Made by a program: the position numbers and the translations under genes. Shown piece by piece: positions 16,962-24,324 of a DNA stretch of 64,000 bases. The stretch's first letter is position 1, and each line of letters starts with the position of its first letter. The notes beneath the pieces are model-generated. The model saw only the letters and a list, made by a program, of their open reading frames with translations. It made no database searches and had not been told where the DNA came from. The stretch is from Bacteroides cellulosilyticus (GTDB taxonomy: Bacteria > Bacteroidota > Bacteroidia > Bacteroidales > Bacteroidaceae), in assembly GCF_020091405.1 (NCBI RefSeq), contig NZ_CP081903.1, positions 2,294,001-2,358,000 on the forward strand. The letters are read 5' to 3'.

Positions 16962-17591
16962 ATGAAGAGATTTAGAATATTGGGGATATTAGCGATACTG
17001 GTGATTGTAGGAGATTTTGCCATTTCTTTTACTGCCGGTTGGCAAGAAGAACGTGACAGTTTTCTGGCGGGAAGTAAAAGTGCCCGTGCGGAAACACCAG
17101 CCTTATACACGCCTGAAGGTATCCCTGTGGAGGTACGACCTCTGGAAACAACAATATTGGACTCATTGCGTAATAGTAAAATGAATGAAAACCTTCCTTA
17201 CAAAATAGATAAAGTAAGTGTGGCTATTGTTCCGTCGACCTGGAGTAGTATTGTGTTTTGCTTTGGTGCGTTTGCTGCTTTGGCTATTCTCGCCGGAATT
17301 TATTGCCTGATACGGGTTTTAATTTCCATATCGAAGCGTAATGTGTTTACTCATGACAATGTGGTGAGAATGCGTGTATTCACTTATTCTTTATTAGCCT
17401 TTAGCATCTTGAATGCGTTGATGGAATGGCTGAATTATATTGAAGTGGTGAAACAAGTGAGTCTGCCCGGGTATGAAATAAAGGGTTTCAGCATGTCCGA
17501 AGATTGGGTATCATTGGTGGTCATTGTTCTCTTTACCGAGATATTTGCCGTAGGTGTGAAAATGAAGGAAGAACAGGATCTGACTATTTAA
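16962..17591 (+). CDS. DUF2975 membrane protein B
   Basis: A 209-aa paralogue of the preceding gene with the same plan (helix, exported loop of about 65 residues, three helices) and the tail VKMKEEQDLTI. The 15-bp gap from the previous stop supports one transcript. The exported loop differs in sequence from gene A, so the paralogues may meet different partners. Function unknown. Confidence 0.8.
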   Translation: MKRFRILGILAILVIVGDFAISFTAGWQEERDSFLAGSKSARAETPALYTPEGIPVEVRPLETTILDSLRNSKMNENLPYKIDKVSVAIVPSTWSSIVFCFGAFAALAILAGIYCLIRVLISISKRNVFTHDNVVRMRVFTYSLLAFSILNALMEWLNYIEVVKQVSLPGYEIKGFSMSEDWVSLVVIVLFTEIFAVGVKMKEEQDLTI

Positions 17592-17604
17592 AGGGAGAAA
17601 TACG

Positions 17605-18066
17605 ATGAAAAGTTTATTTAAAAAAAATAGGAAGCAGGAATTGGAGACTGTAATGTCTTGTTTGGTGGTTATTTGCGCGAGTTGTCTTATGATATGGCTT
17701 ACTCAGACCATGCAATTGTGTTATGAGTTAGGAAAAGATGATACTGATGATTTTATATGGCAGGTTCTTTCCCGAAGTATCACATTAGTAGCAATGGCTG
17801 TATGCAGTATTTTTATTTGGATAATGCTTTCTAATGTTAAGAGAAATGAAGTGTTTACGAAGCGGAATGCTAATCTGATAGTCTTTATTGGAGTTACAGT
17901 GGAAATAACCGGACTCTTACAATATATTCTGGGAATTTTTACTTTGGAAGGAATAAGTAGGGAATCTTTTATGATATATCTTTTGCTGGGTGTATTTATA
18001 CTTTTCATAGGTTGTCTTTTTAAAATAGGCATCCGTATGAAAGAAGAACAGGACCTGACTATTTAA
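17605..18066 (+). CDS. DUF2975 membrane protein C (short form)
   Basis: A 153-aa paralogue with four predicted membrane helices and the same tail, IRMKEEQDLTI, but with the exported loop reduced to a short turn. It retains only the membrane core. It starts 13 bp after gene B, and the regulator gene follows. Function unknown. Confidence 0.78.
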   Translation: MKSLFKKNRKQELETVMSCLVVICASCLMIWLTQTMQLCYELGKDDTDDFIWQVLSRSITLVAMAVCSIFIWIMLSNVKRNEVFTKRNANLIVFIGVTVEITGLLQYILGIFTLEGISRESFMIYLLLGVFILFIGCLFKIGIRMKEEQDLTI

Positions 18067-18092
18067 TCTTAACCTTGATAAAAGTGAATTAT

Positions 18093-18302
18093 ATGATTAT
18101 AGTAAACCTTGATATAATGATGGCTCGGCGAAAGATATCTTTAGGAGAGCTAGCCGAAAAGGTGGATATTACACCTGCTAATTTATCTATTCTGAAAACG
18201 GGAAAAGCGAAAGCTATCCGTTTTTCTACACTGGAGGCTATTTGTAAAATTCTGGATTGCCAACCGGGAGATATTTTGGAATATCAGGAGGGAGATGAAT
18301 AA
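18093..18302 (+). CDS. Xre-type HTH regulator (YozG-like)
   Basis: A 69-aa single-domain regulator from the ATG at 18093; an upstream TTG at 18075 is possible but unneeded. The HTH reads KISLGELAEKVDITPANLSI with recognition-helix residues NLSILKTGKAKAIRF, followed by LEAICKILDCQPGDILEY, as in the YozG-like regulators paired with DUF2975 proteins. As last gene of the operon it likely autoregulates through the TATCGAAAAACGATA sites upstream; that link is inferred from position and symmetry. Confidence 0.88.
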   Translation: MIIVNLDIMMARRKISLGELAEKVDITPANLSILKTGKAKAIRFSTLEAICKILDCQPGDILEYQEGDE

Positions 18303-18337
18303 AATAGCATTTTAGAACTGATATATAGGTGTTTGTT

Positions 18338-18380
18338 AAATAGAGGGAGGATTTGGAATTTCTGAATCCTCCCTCTATTT
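18338..18380 (+). terminator. terminator of the DUF2975/Xre operon
   Basis: A perfect 16-bp stem (AAATAGAGGGAGGATT, 18338-18353, with its complement at 18365-18380) encloses an 11-nt loop 35 bp after the regulator stop. Confidence 0.85.
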
Positions 18381-18391
18381 ATGTATAGCTA

Positions 18392-18535
18392 GTGTCAGTT
18401 TATACTATTTTATGGGTGGAAACTGTTGATTATGCTCTATCAGAAGAACCGAATAAGAACTATCCTGATATATTTTGTAATTATAATCCTGATACAGACA
18501 ATCCGATTATCGCATTCTATAAGGTGATCAGATGA
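18392..18535 (+). pseudogene. possible C-terminal remnant of a secreted beta-propeller-type protein
   Basis: A 47-codon open frame from GTG at 18392 to TGA at 18535 encodes WVETVDYALSEEPNKNYPD and ends DNPIIAFYKVIR. That ending resembles the last strand of Bacteroides 6-bladed beta-propeller lipoproteins (DNPVL...YKLK type). No start, signal or promoter is visible and it lies between two terminators, so a decayed fragment is more likely than a gene. Low confidence. Confidence 0.25.
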
Positions 18536-18553
18536 TTAGTTTGACTATTAATG

Positions 18554-18588
18554 AAATAGCCCGAATAACCAGTATATTCGGGCTATTT
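18554..18588 (-). terminator. terminator of the sufE operon
   Basis: A 14-bp stem AAATAGCCCGAATA / TATTCGGGCTATTT with a 7-nt loop lies 22 bp beyond the sufE stop on the minus strand. Runs of T on the plus side make it potentially bidirectional. Confidence 0.75.
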
Positions 18589-18609
18589 TATTTAGTTTTT
18601 CAAAACATT

Positions 18610-19038
18610 CTATATGCTGCTATTTTTTGCCTTGAAAGCCAGCGCATACATCCGCATCTGCTTCACCATAGACAGCAAACCATTGCTACGGGTAGGCGAA
18701 AGATGTTCTTTCAATCCTATCTTATCGATGAAATAAAGATCAGCATTCAGAATTTCGTCTGGTGTATGCCCGGAAAGGACTTTCATCAGCAACGAAATGA
18801 TACCTTTTACAATCAAAGCGTCGCTCTCAGCTTTGAAGATGATTTTTCCATCCTCTTCGTCAGCTTGCAGCCATACGCGACTTTGGCAACCTTCAATCAA
18901 GTTCTGTTCCGTTTTATATTTTTCGTCGAGCGGTTCCTGCTCGTTTCCTAAGTCTATGAGGAGCTGATAGCGATCCATCCAGTCGTCAAAGTCGCTGAAT
19001 TCCGCAATCACTTCGTCTTGTGCTTCGTTGATACTCAT
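18610..19038 (-). CDS. sufE: SufE-family sulfur acceptor protein
   Basis: A 142-aa cytoplasmic protein with the SufE active-site segment LIEGCQSRVW (Cys about residue 51), flanking FDDWMDRYQLLIDLG, and the C-terminal SPTRSNGLLSMV motif. SufE takes persulfide sulfur from the cysteine desulfurase SufS for Fe-S cluster assembly. No other suf gene is nearby. It is the last gene of a minus-strand run with the M28 and LD-carboxypeptidase genes. Confidence 0.92.
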   Translation of the reverse strand: MSINEAQDEVIAEFSDFDDWMDRYQLLIDLGNEQEPLDEKYKTEQNLIEGCQSRVWLQADEEDGKIIFKAESDALIVKGIISLLMKVLSGHTPDEILNADLYFIDKIGLKEHLSPTRSNGLLSMVKQMRMYALAFKAKNSSI

Positions 19039-19068
19039 ACTTCTTGATTTATGTTTTTGATTTATAAA

Positions 19069-20064
19069 TTATTTCTCGCTGTAAATAACTTGCATTACCG
19101 TCTGTCCCACTGCTTGCAATGTAGCCTTATCAATGGCATCCATGTCATCTTTCACAGTATGCCAGTGCTCAAAGAAATCACCTTCCGGATAATAAGGAAC
19201 GATATCAATGGTTGGAATTTTGGCGTACTTGTTGATGAACGTATGGTCATCGGTCACGAAACCGCCTTTTTTCTGTACAAAATGGCGCCCGAAACCTAAA
19301 GCATTGGCTGTTTTCCAGACTTTCTCATTGACATTGGGAGCTACTTCATGAGATAAACCTTCATAACGGAATTCTGCATTCTTGCCCCCTACCATGTCCA
19401 GCAGTATACCGAAGCGTGCATTATATCCTTGCACATGCGGATTACGTGCCCAATACTGTGAACCGAGTCCCCAGTATTCCTCTTTATGCGGGCCATTGTA
19501 AGCCTGATGTGTTCCATAATCTTCGGCATCTACAAAAACAATATCGATACCCATTTCCGGCAATTGTTTCTGCAAATGACGTGCTATTTCCAATAATACG
19601 CCTACACCGCTGGCACCGTCATTAGCGCCTAAAATGGGTGTGTAATGCTTTTTAGCGTCCGGGTCAGCGTCTGCCCACGGACGGCTGTCCCAATGCGAAA
19701 AAAGGACGATACGCTTTTTCGTATCCGGTTTGTAGGAACCGATAATATTGCGGGCTTTTAGTAATGTACCGGTATAGGCAGGTAAGTCTACATATTGGTT
19801 AGTAACCTTTGCACCGAATTCGGTCAGTTTATTTGCCAGATAATTGCCACAATCCACATGCGCTTTCGTATTAGGAACGCGTGGGCCGAAGTCAACCTGT
19901 GCTTTCACATACTGGTAAGCACTGTCTGCATTGAACTGTGGAACATTGACGACGTTTTTAGCAGTTGCTTCAGTGTCGTCGCTTGCCTTCTTGGTATTGT
20001 TGCTGCATGCTATGAATGCAAGCAACACCAGGCATAAAGGGATGAGAGTATAATTCCGTTTCAT
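19069..20064 (-). CDS. M28-type glutaminyl-peptide cyclotransferase (lipoprotein)
   Basis: A 331-aa lipoprotein (LLAFIAC, Cys20) without an acidic export signal after the Cys (SNNTKK), so it is expected to stay periplasmic. The M28 zinc-site segments are visible: HWDSRPWAD, GANDGASGVG, VDAEDYG and DDHTF. These patterns match the Bacteroidota type II glutaminyl cyclases, which convert N-terminal Gln of exported proteins to pyroglutamate; an M28 aminopeptidase is the alternative. Its start overlaps the LD-carboxypeptidase stop by 4 bp. Several secreted proteins in this window would expose N-terminal Gln and are plausible substrates. Confidence 0.82.
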   Translation of the reverse strand: MKRNYTLIPLCLVLLAFIACSNNTKKASDDTEATAKNVVNVPQFNADSAYQYVKAQVDFGPRVPNTKAHVDCGNYLANKLTEFGAKVTNQYVDLPAYTGTLLKARNIIGSYKPDTKKRIVLFSHWDSRPWADADPDAKKHYTPILGANDGASGVGVLLEIARHLQKQLPEMGIDIVFVDAEDYGTHQAYNGPHKEEYWGLGSQYWARNPHVQGYNARFGILLDMVGGKNAEFRYEGLSHEVAPNVNEKVWKTANALGFGRHFVQKKGGFVTDDHTFINKYAKIPTIDIVPYYPEGDFFEHWHTVKDDMDAIDKATLQAVGQTVMQVIYSEK

Positions 20065-21023
20065 TCTTTATCTAAATTAAAACTTAGTTTCACTTCTTTT
20101 CTTCCGGTTTCCAGCGTTACTTCCGCTCCGTTTATCATGGGCAGGTTCATGCTGACATGTCCTACCGGGAAATTAAAACAGACGGGGTAATCGTATTCTT
20201 TCACGAGGTCGGCAATTGCACCGTATAACTCTTTCCCCAAAGACTTGTTTTCCTCGTATTCCGTAAACTGTCCGATAATAAGGCCGGATAGTTTTTCTAA
20301 TATACCGCCCAGTTTCAGATTGTAGATCATACGCTCTACTGCATGCGGACGTTCGCCTACATCTTCTATAAAGAGAATGCTTCCTTCTGCAGGAATATCA
20401 TAAGGGGTGCCGCGCAGTCCATAAAATACGGACAGGTTGCCACCTCGCAAAATGCCGCTGGCAGTTCCTTTATGGTTTAATTTGTGTCCGGGGCAAATAT
20501 AGCTGAAACCATTTCCTGAGATTTCTACAGATTCTGCCGTCTTCGGATTAAAATGTCCAAAGAGGATATCTTTGAGTGCCAGCGTACAGAAATCATCTTC
20601 GGATTCTACCGTCAGATGGCGTGCCATTAGGGCGTGGAGTGATGCAAAACCTTCTTTCTGGAGCACATTATGTAATGCGGTAATGTCACTGAAACCAATC
20701 AGCCATTTTGGATGTTCACGAAAGCGGGTAAAATCGAGTTTCCCTAACAGGTGCACGGCTCCGTATCCGCCACGGCTGCATAGAATAACTTTAGCCTTTT
20801 CATCATCCAGCGCATTCTGTAAATCTTCTACGCGTTGTTTGATGCTGCCTCCATACGTTCCGTGTGAGCTTCCGGCATGTTTAGCCATTACCACTTCCAG
20901 TCCCCAGGATTTCAGACGCTTTTTGGCTCCTTTCAAAAAAGACTTGTCTATCTTGCTGGAAGGAGAAAGGATGATGACACGATCACCTTTTTGTACGTAT
21001 GACGGAAAAATAAGGCTGCTCAT
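20061..21023 (-). CDS. LD-carboxypeptidase (peptidase S66)
   Basis: A 320-aa protein with S66 motifs: N-terminal VQKGDRVIILSPSS, SRGGYGA, the nucleophile motif GFSDITALH, ILRGGNL and FIEDVGERPHAVER with the catalytic Glu. LdcA-type enzymes trim the terminal D-Ala from peptidoglycan tetrapeptides during recycling. No signal peptide is seen, so it is cytoplasmic. It is first in the run LD-carboxypeptidase, M28, SufE; its stop overlaps the next start. Confidence 0.88.
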   Translation of the reverse strand: MSSLIFPSYVQKGDRVIILSPSSKIDKSFLKGAKKRLKSWGLEVVMAKHAGSSHGTYGGSIKQRVEDLQNALDDEKAKVILCSRGGYGAVHLLGKLDFTRFREHPKWLIGFSDITALHNVLQKEGFASLHALMARHLTVESEDDFCTLALKDILFGHFNPKTAESVEISGNGFSYICPGHKLNHKGTASGILRGGNLSVFYGLRGTPYDIPAEGSILFIEDVGERPHAVERMIYNLKLGGILEKLSGLIIGQFTEYEENKSLGKELYGAIADLVKEYDYPVCFNFPVGHVSMNLPMINGAEVTLETGRKEVKLSFNLDKE

Positions 21024-21080
21024 AATTCAATATTTTGCGTATGGGGACAAAAGTACATAAAATAACTCAAAACGAAATTT

Positions 21081-21168
21081 AGTTTACACCACAGATTACA
21101 CAGATTAACACAGATTTATTCTAATCATGGTGAAAAGTAATAATCTGCGTTAATCTGTGGTGTAAACT
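21081..21168. repeat. palindromic element with CACAGATTA repeats
   Basis: Arms beginning AGTTTACACCACAGATTA at 21081 and ending TAATCTGTGGTGTAAACT at 21168 are perfectly complementary at their outer 18 bp. The left arm contains an extra 10-bp direct repeat unit (CACAGATTAA). It lies between divergent genes (LD-carboxypeptidase and ptb). It resembles small dispersed palindromes common in Bacteroides; no transposase or target-site duplication is evident. Confidence 0.75.
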
Positions 21169-21258
21169 ATCAAAATGAAATAAGGCTTGCGAAATTTCCT
21201 GGAGTGTTATGCTGCATTTCTCGACATTTTTTCAGATATTTGCTAAAAATCTAACGTT

Positions 21259-22173
21259 ATGGAACCTATTCGAAGCTTTGATCAACTAACCTCGCACTTG
21301 AAATCCTTGAACAAAAGGAAACGTATTGCAGTAGTTTGTGCTAATGACCCCAATACGGAATATGCCATTGCCCGTTCTCTGGAAGAAGGGATTGCGGAGT
21401 TCCTGATGGTTGGCGACTCTGCGATTCTTGAAAAATATCCTACATTGAAGAAATATCCCCAGTACGTCCGTACGGTGCATATAGAGGATCCCGATGAGGC
21501 GGCGCGTGAGGCTGTACGTATTGTTCGTGAGGGTGGAGCGGATATTTTGATGAAAGGGATTATCAATACTGATAACCTTCTGCATGCGATTCTCGATAAG
21601 GAAAAAGGTCTGTTGCCTAAGGGTAAAATCCTGACTCATCTGGCTGTAATGCAGATTCCTACGTATGATAAGTTGTTGTTCTTCTCGGATGCCGCCGTAA
21701 TTCCGCGACCTACTTTGCAGCAACGCATAGAGATGATCTGGTATGCTATCCATACTTGTCGCCACTTTGGTATTGAACAACCTCGCATTTCACTTATTCA
21801 TTGTACGGAGAAGGTAAGTGCCAAGTTTCCCCATTCGCTGGATTATGTCAATATCGTGGAGTTGGCGGAGGCCGGAGAATTCGGAAATGTAATAATCGAT
21901 GGTCCATTGGATGTAAAGACTTCCTGTGAGAAGACAAGCGGTGATATCAAAGGGATTGCATCTCCTATCAATGGAGAAGCGGATGTGCTGATCTTCCCTA
22001 ATATCGAATCGGGAAATGCTTTTTATAAGGCTGTATCCTTGTTTGCCCATGCTGATATGGCAGGTCTGTTGCAAGGTCCTGTATGTCCGGTGGTGTTGCC
22101 CTCGCGTAGTGATTCCGGTCTCTCTAAATATTATAGTATTGCCATGGCATGCCTCACTTGTGCCTGTGACTAA
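21259..22173 (+). CDS. ptb: phosphate butyryltransferase (phosphate acyltransferase)
   Basis: A 304-aa cytoplasmic enzyme of the phosphate acetyl/butyryltransferase family, with KRIAVVCANDPNTEYAI near the start, GADILMKGIINTD, the HLAVMQIPTYDKLLFFSDAA segment and a C-terminal SRSDSGLSKYYSIA motif. It exchanges CoA for phosphate on short-chain acyl-CoA. It is followed 61 bp later by butyrate kinase, together forming the acyl-CoA to acyl-phosphate to acid plus ATP route. Substrates may be butyryl- or branched-chain acyl-CoA. Confidence 0.9.
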   Translation: MEPIRSFDQLTSHLKSLNKRKRIAVVCANDPNTEYAIARSLEEGIAEFLMVGDSAILEKYPTLKKYPQYVRTVHIEDPDEAAREAVRIVREGGADILMKGIINTDNLLHAILDKEKGLLPKGKILTHLAVMQIPTYDKLLFFSDAAVIPRPTLQQRIEMIWYAIHTCRHFGIEQPRISLIHCTEKVSAKFPHSLDYVNIVELAEAGEFGNVIIDGPLDVKTSCEKTSGDIKGIASPINGEADVLIFPNIESGNAFYKAVSLFAHADMAGLLQGPVCPVVLPSRSDSGLSKYYSIAMACLTCACD

Positions 22174-22234
22174 GTGACAGGGTGATAAAGTGGGTGATCC
22201 TAATCGTAAATTGTAAAACGTCAAATCTTAAATT

Positions 22235-23317
22235 ATGAGAATTCTTGCTATCAATCCCGGTTCTACTTCAACGAAAATTGCAGTATACGAAGACACAACT
22301 CCGCTTTTGGTGCGTAACATTCGCCATTCGGTAGGAGAACTTTCCCATTTCCCTCGCGTCATCGACCAGTTTGAATTCCGCAAGAATTTGGTAATAGAAG
22401 CCTTAAAAGAGAATGGTATTCCTTTTGAATTTGATGCCATCGTAGGGCGTGGAGGATTACTGAAACCCATTCCGGGCGGAGTGTACGAGGTGAATGACGC
22501 CATGCTGGATGATATAGCCCATGCCATGAGAAGCCATGCGTGTAATCTGGGGTGTCTTATTGCTTCCGAATTGGCAGCATTGCTTCCCGATTGCCGTGCT
22601 TTTATTGCTGATCCCGGTGTCGTGGATGAACTGGATGAGGTAGCCCGTATCACGGGTTCTCCACTGATGCCACGTATTACCATCTGGCATGCTTTGAACC
22701 AGCGTGCCATTGCCCGCCGTTATGCTGCCGAGTTAACAGCCGCTTCTCCCGATCATCCGGTGCGCTACGAAGATTTGAATCTGATTATCTGTCATTTGGG
22801 TGGTGGCATTTCTGTTGGGGCTCACCATTACGGGCGTGCCATTGATGTGAATAATGCTCTTGACGGTGAAGGTCCTTTCTCTCCCGAACGTGCGGGAACA
22901 TTGCCTGCCGGGCAGTTGATTGATCTTTGTTATTCCCATCGTTTCAGAAAGGATGAACTGAAGAAACGTATTTCCGGGCATGCCGGTCTGGCAGCGCATC
23001 TTGGTACTACGGATATACCTGCCATCATAAAGTCTATTGAAGACGGAGATGAAAAAGCCGAATTGGTGCTGAATGCCATGATCTATCAGGTTGCCAAAAG
23101 TATTGGAGCTGCCGCCGTTGCGCTTTTTGGTAAAATAGACGCAATCTTGCTGACAGGCGGTATTGCCCATTCAGAGTATGTTATTTCCCGCTTGAAAGAG
23201 CGTGTTTCTTTCCTTGCCCCAGTACATGTGTACCCTGGAGAAGATGAGTTGGAAGCGCTTGCTGTTAATGTTCTGGGAGCATTGCGCGGAGAGTTGCCGA
23301 TACAAGTCTATAAGTGA
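22235..23317 (+). CDS. buk: butyrate kinase
   Basis: A 360-aa ASKHA-fold acyl kinase opening RILAINPGSTSTKIAVYED, with VGRGGLLKPIPGG, ICHLGGGISVGAH and the DAILLTGGIAHS adenosine motif, all typical of Buk. It makes ATP and the free acid from acyl phosphate, reversibly. Context with ptb is the classic operon. In Bacteroides the pair is usually thought to serve branched-chain or aryl acids from amino acids rather than bulk butyrate. Confidence 0.93.
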   Translation: MRILAINPGSTSTKIAVYEDTTPLLVRNIRHSVGELSHFPRVIDQFEFRKNLVIEALKENGIPFEFDAIVGRGGLLKPIPGGVYEVNDAMLDDIAHAMRSHACNLGCLIASELAALLPDCRAFIADPGVVDELDEVARITGSPLMPRITIWHALNQRAIARRYAAELTAASPDHPVRYEDLNLIICHLGGGISVGAHHYGRAIDVNNALDGEGPFSPERAGTLPAGQLIDLCYSHRFRKDELKKRISGHAGLAAHLGTTDIPAIIKSIEDGDEKAELVLNAMIYQVAKSIGAAAVALFGKIDAILLTGGIAHSEYVISRLKERVSFLAPVHVYPGEDELEALAVNVLGALRGELPIQVYK

Positions 23318-23372
23318 TGATTGGTGGGATATAAGCCCGACGGTTGTTTCATTCCATGAAAATTATGTTTAT

Positions 23373-23440
23373 GTCTTAGACTGATATAGGTAGACACATT
23401 TATTAGTTGGTAAATGTGTCTACCTATATCAGTCTAAGAC
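23373..23440. terminator. perfect 30-bp hairpin after buk
   Basis: Bases 23373-23402 are perfectly complementary to 23411-23440, with an 8-nt loop TTAGTTGG. The arms start GTCTTAGACTGATATAGG and include TAGACACATTTA. It lies 55 bp past the buk stop, so a terminator role is natural, but the stem is far longer than usual and no T-run follows. A decayed mobile palindrome is the alternative. Confidence 0.7.
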
Positions 23441-23504
23441 AAAATGTTCGTTTCCCTCCGATCAAAAAGATAATTCTCCCAACGGGTTATTAAATGTTTA
23501 TTGC

Positions 23505-23512
23505 TAACTTTG
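23505..23512 (+). promoter_or_regulatory. -7 box of the first ECF sigma gene
   Basis: TAACTTTG matches TAnnTTTG and lies 49 bp upstream of the sigma factor start. A -33 TTTG is not evident at the normal spacing, which fits weak basal expression. Confidence 0.45.
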
Positions 23513-23561
23513 CTATATGATATTTAGTGCAACGAATGAAAAACATAATAGAGTGTGACTG

Positions 23562-24125
23562 ATGAATGATAAAATAGGAAATACTTTCAGTGATATCTAT
23601 GCCTTTTATTATAAGAAATCTTTTTTCTTTGCAAAGTCTTATGTCCACGATGATCTGGCAGCTGAAGACATCGCTTCCGAATCACTGATAAGGCTGTGGG
23701 AGAAGCTGAAAATAGAAACGATAGATTATGTGGAACCTCTTCTACTTACTATCCTGAAGAATAAAGCTCTGGATTATCTGAAACATGAGGAGGTGAAACG
23801 CACAGCTTTTGAATCTATGACTGACTGGCATCATTTTGAACTTTCCACTCGAATTTCTACTCTGGAAGCCTGTAACCCTAATGAGATTTTTTCGGAAGAA
23901 GTGGAATCTATCGTTCGTGAGACTTTAGACCTTTTGCCGGAACAAACACGCCGGATATTTCTTTTAAGCCGTTTTGAGAATAAGTCGAATAAAGAAATTG
24001 CCGAAGAAATGAAAATTTCCATTAAAGGAGTGGAATACCATATTTCAAAGGCATTGAAGGTGCTACGGGTATCCTTGAAGGATTATCTGCCCCTCTTTTA
24101 CTTCTATTTTTATATTAAATTCTAA
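23562..24125 (+). CDS. ECF RNA polymerase sigma factor (left locus)
   Basis: A 187-aa sigma-70 family protein with region 2 (FSDIYAFYYKKSFFFAKSYV, DDLAAEDIASESLIRLWEKL) and region 4 (LPEQTRRIFLLSRFENKSNKEIAEEMKIS, then VEYHISKALKVLR). This is the Bacteroidetes FecI-like group that pairs with FecR. It heads a four-gene locus with FecR, SusC and SusD. By analogy, substrate binding at the STN-bearing SusC signals via FecR to release or activate this factor. Confidence 0.92.
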   Translation: MNDKIGNTFSDIYAFYYKKSFFFAKSYVHDDLAAEDIASESLIRLWEKLKIETIDYVEPLLLTILKNKALDYLKHEEVKRTAFESMTDWHHFELSTRISTLEACNPNEIFSEEVESIVRETLDLLPEQTRRIFLLSRFENKSNKEIAEEMKISIKGVEYHISKALKVLRVSLKDYLPLFYFYFYIKF

Positions 24126-24324
24126 ATTATATGTTGTTCTTAAAATAGAGAACATAAATGAGATTTAATCGGAAATCTATCTTCTTGCCTCTTTTCAATT
24201 AGCCGTCTGATAAGAGCATTTCTTATCATTTCTTCTACCGAATAAAGTACTACTTCATTTTTTTTAGTTTTTCTTTTAGGGATGTTTCCACTTTAGTCGT
24301 TAACTATATAGAATAGCATAGGAT

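Noticed and set aside
23202..23384. 60-aa ORF overlapping the buk 3' end
   Set aside because: Out-of-frame shadow of buk that runs into the 30-bp hairpin.
24126..24324. Small RNA or gene in the sigma-FecR gap of the left locus
   Set aside because: Only weak short inverted repeats (for example GTTCT...AGAAC) and no promoter or ORF; nothing supportable.
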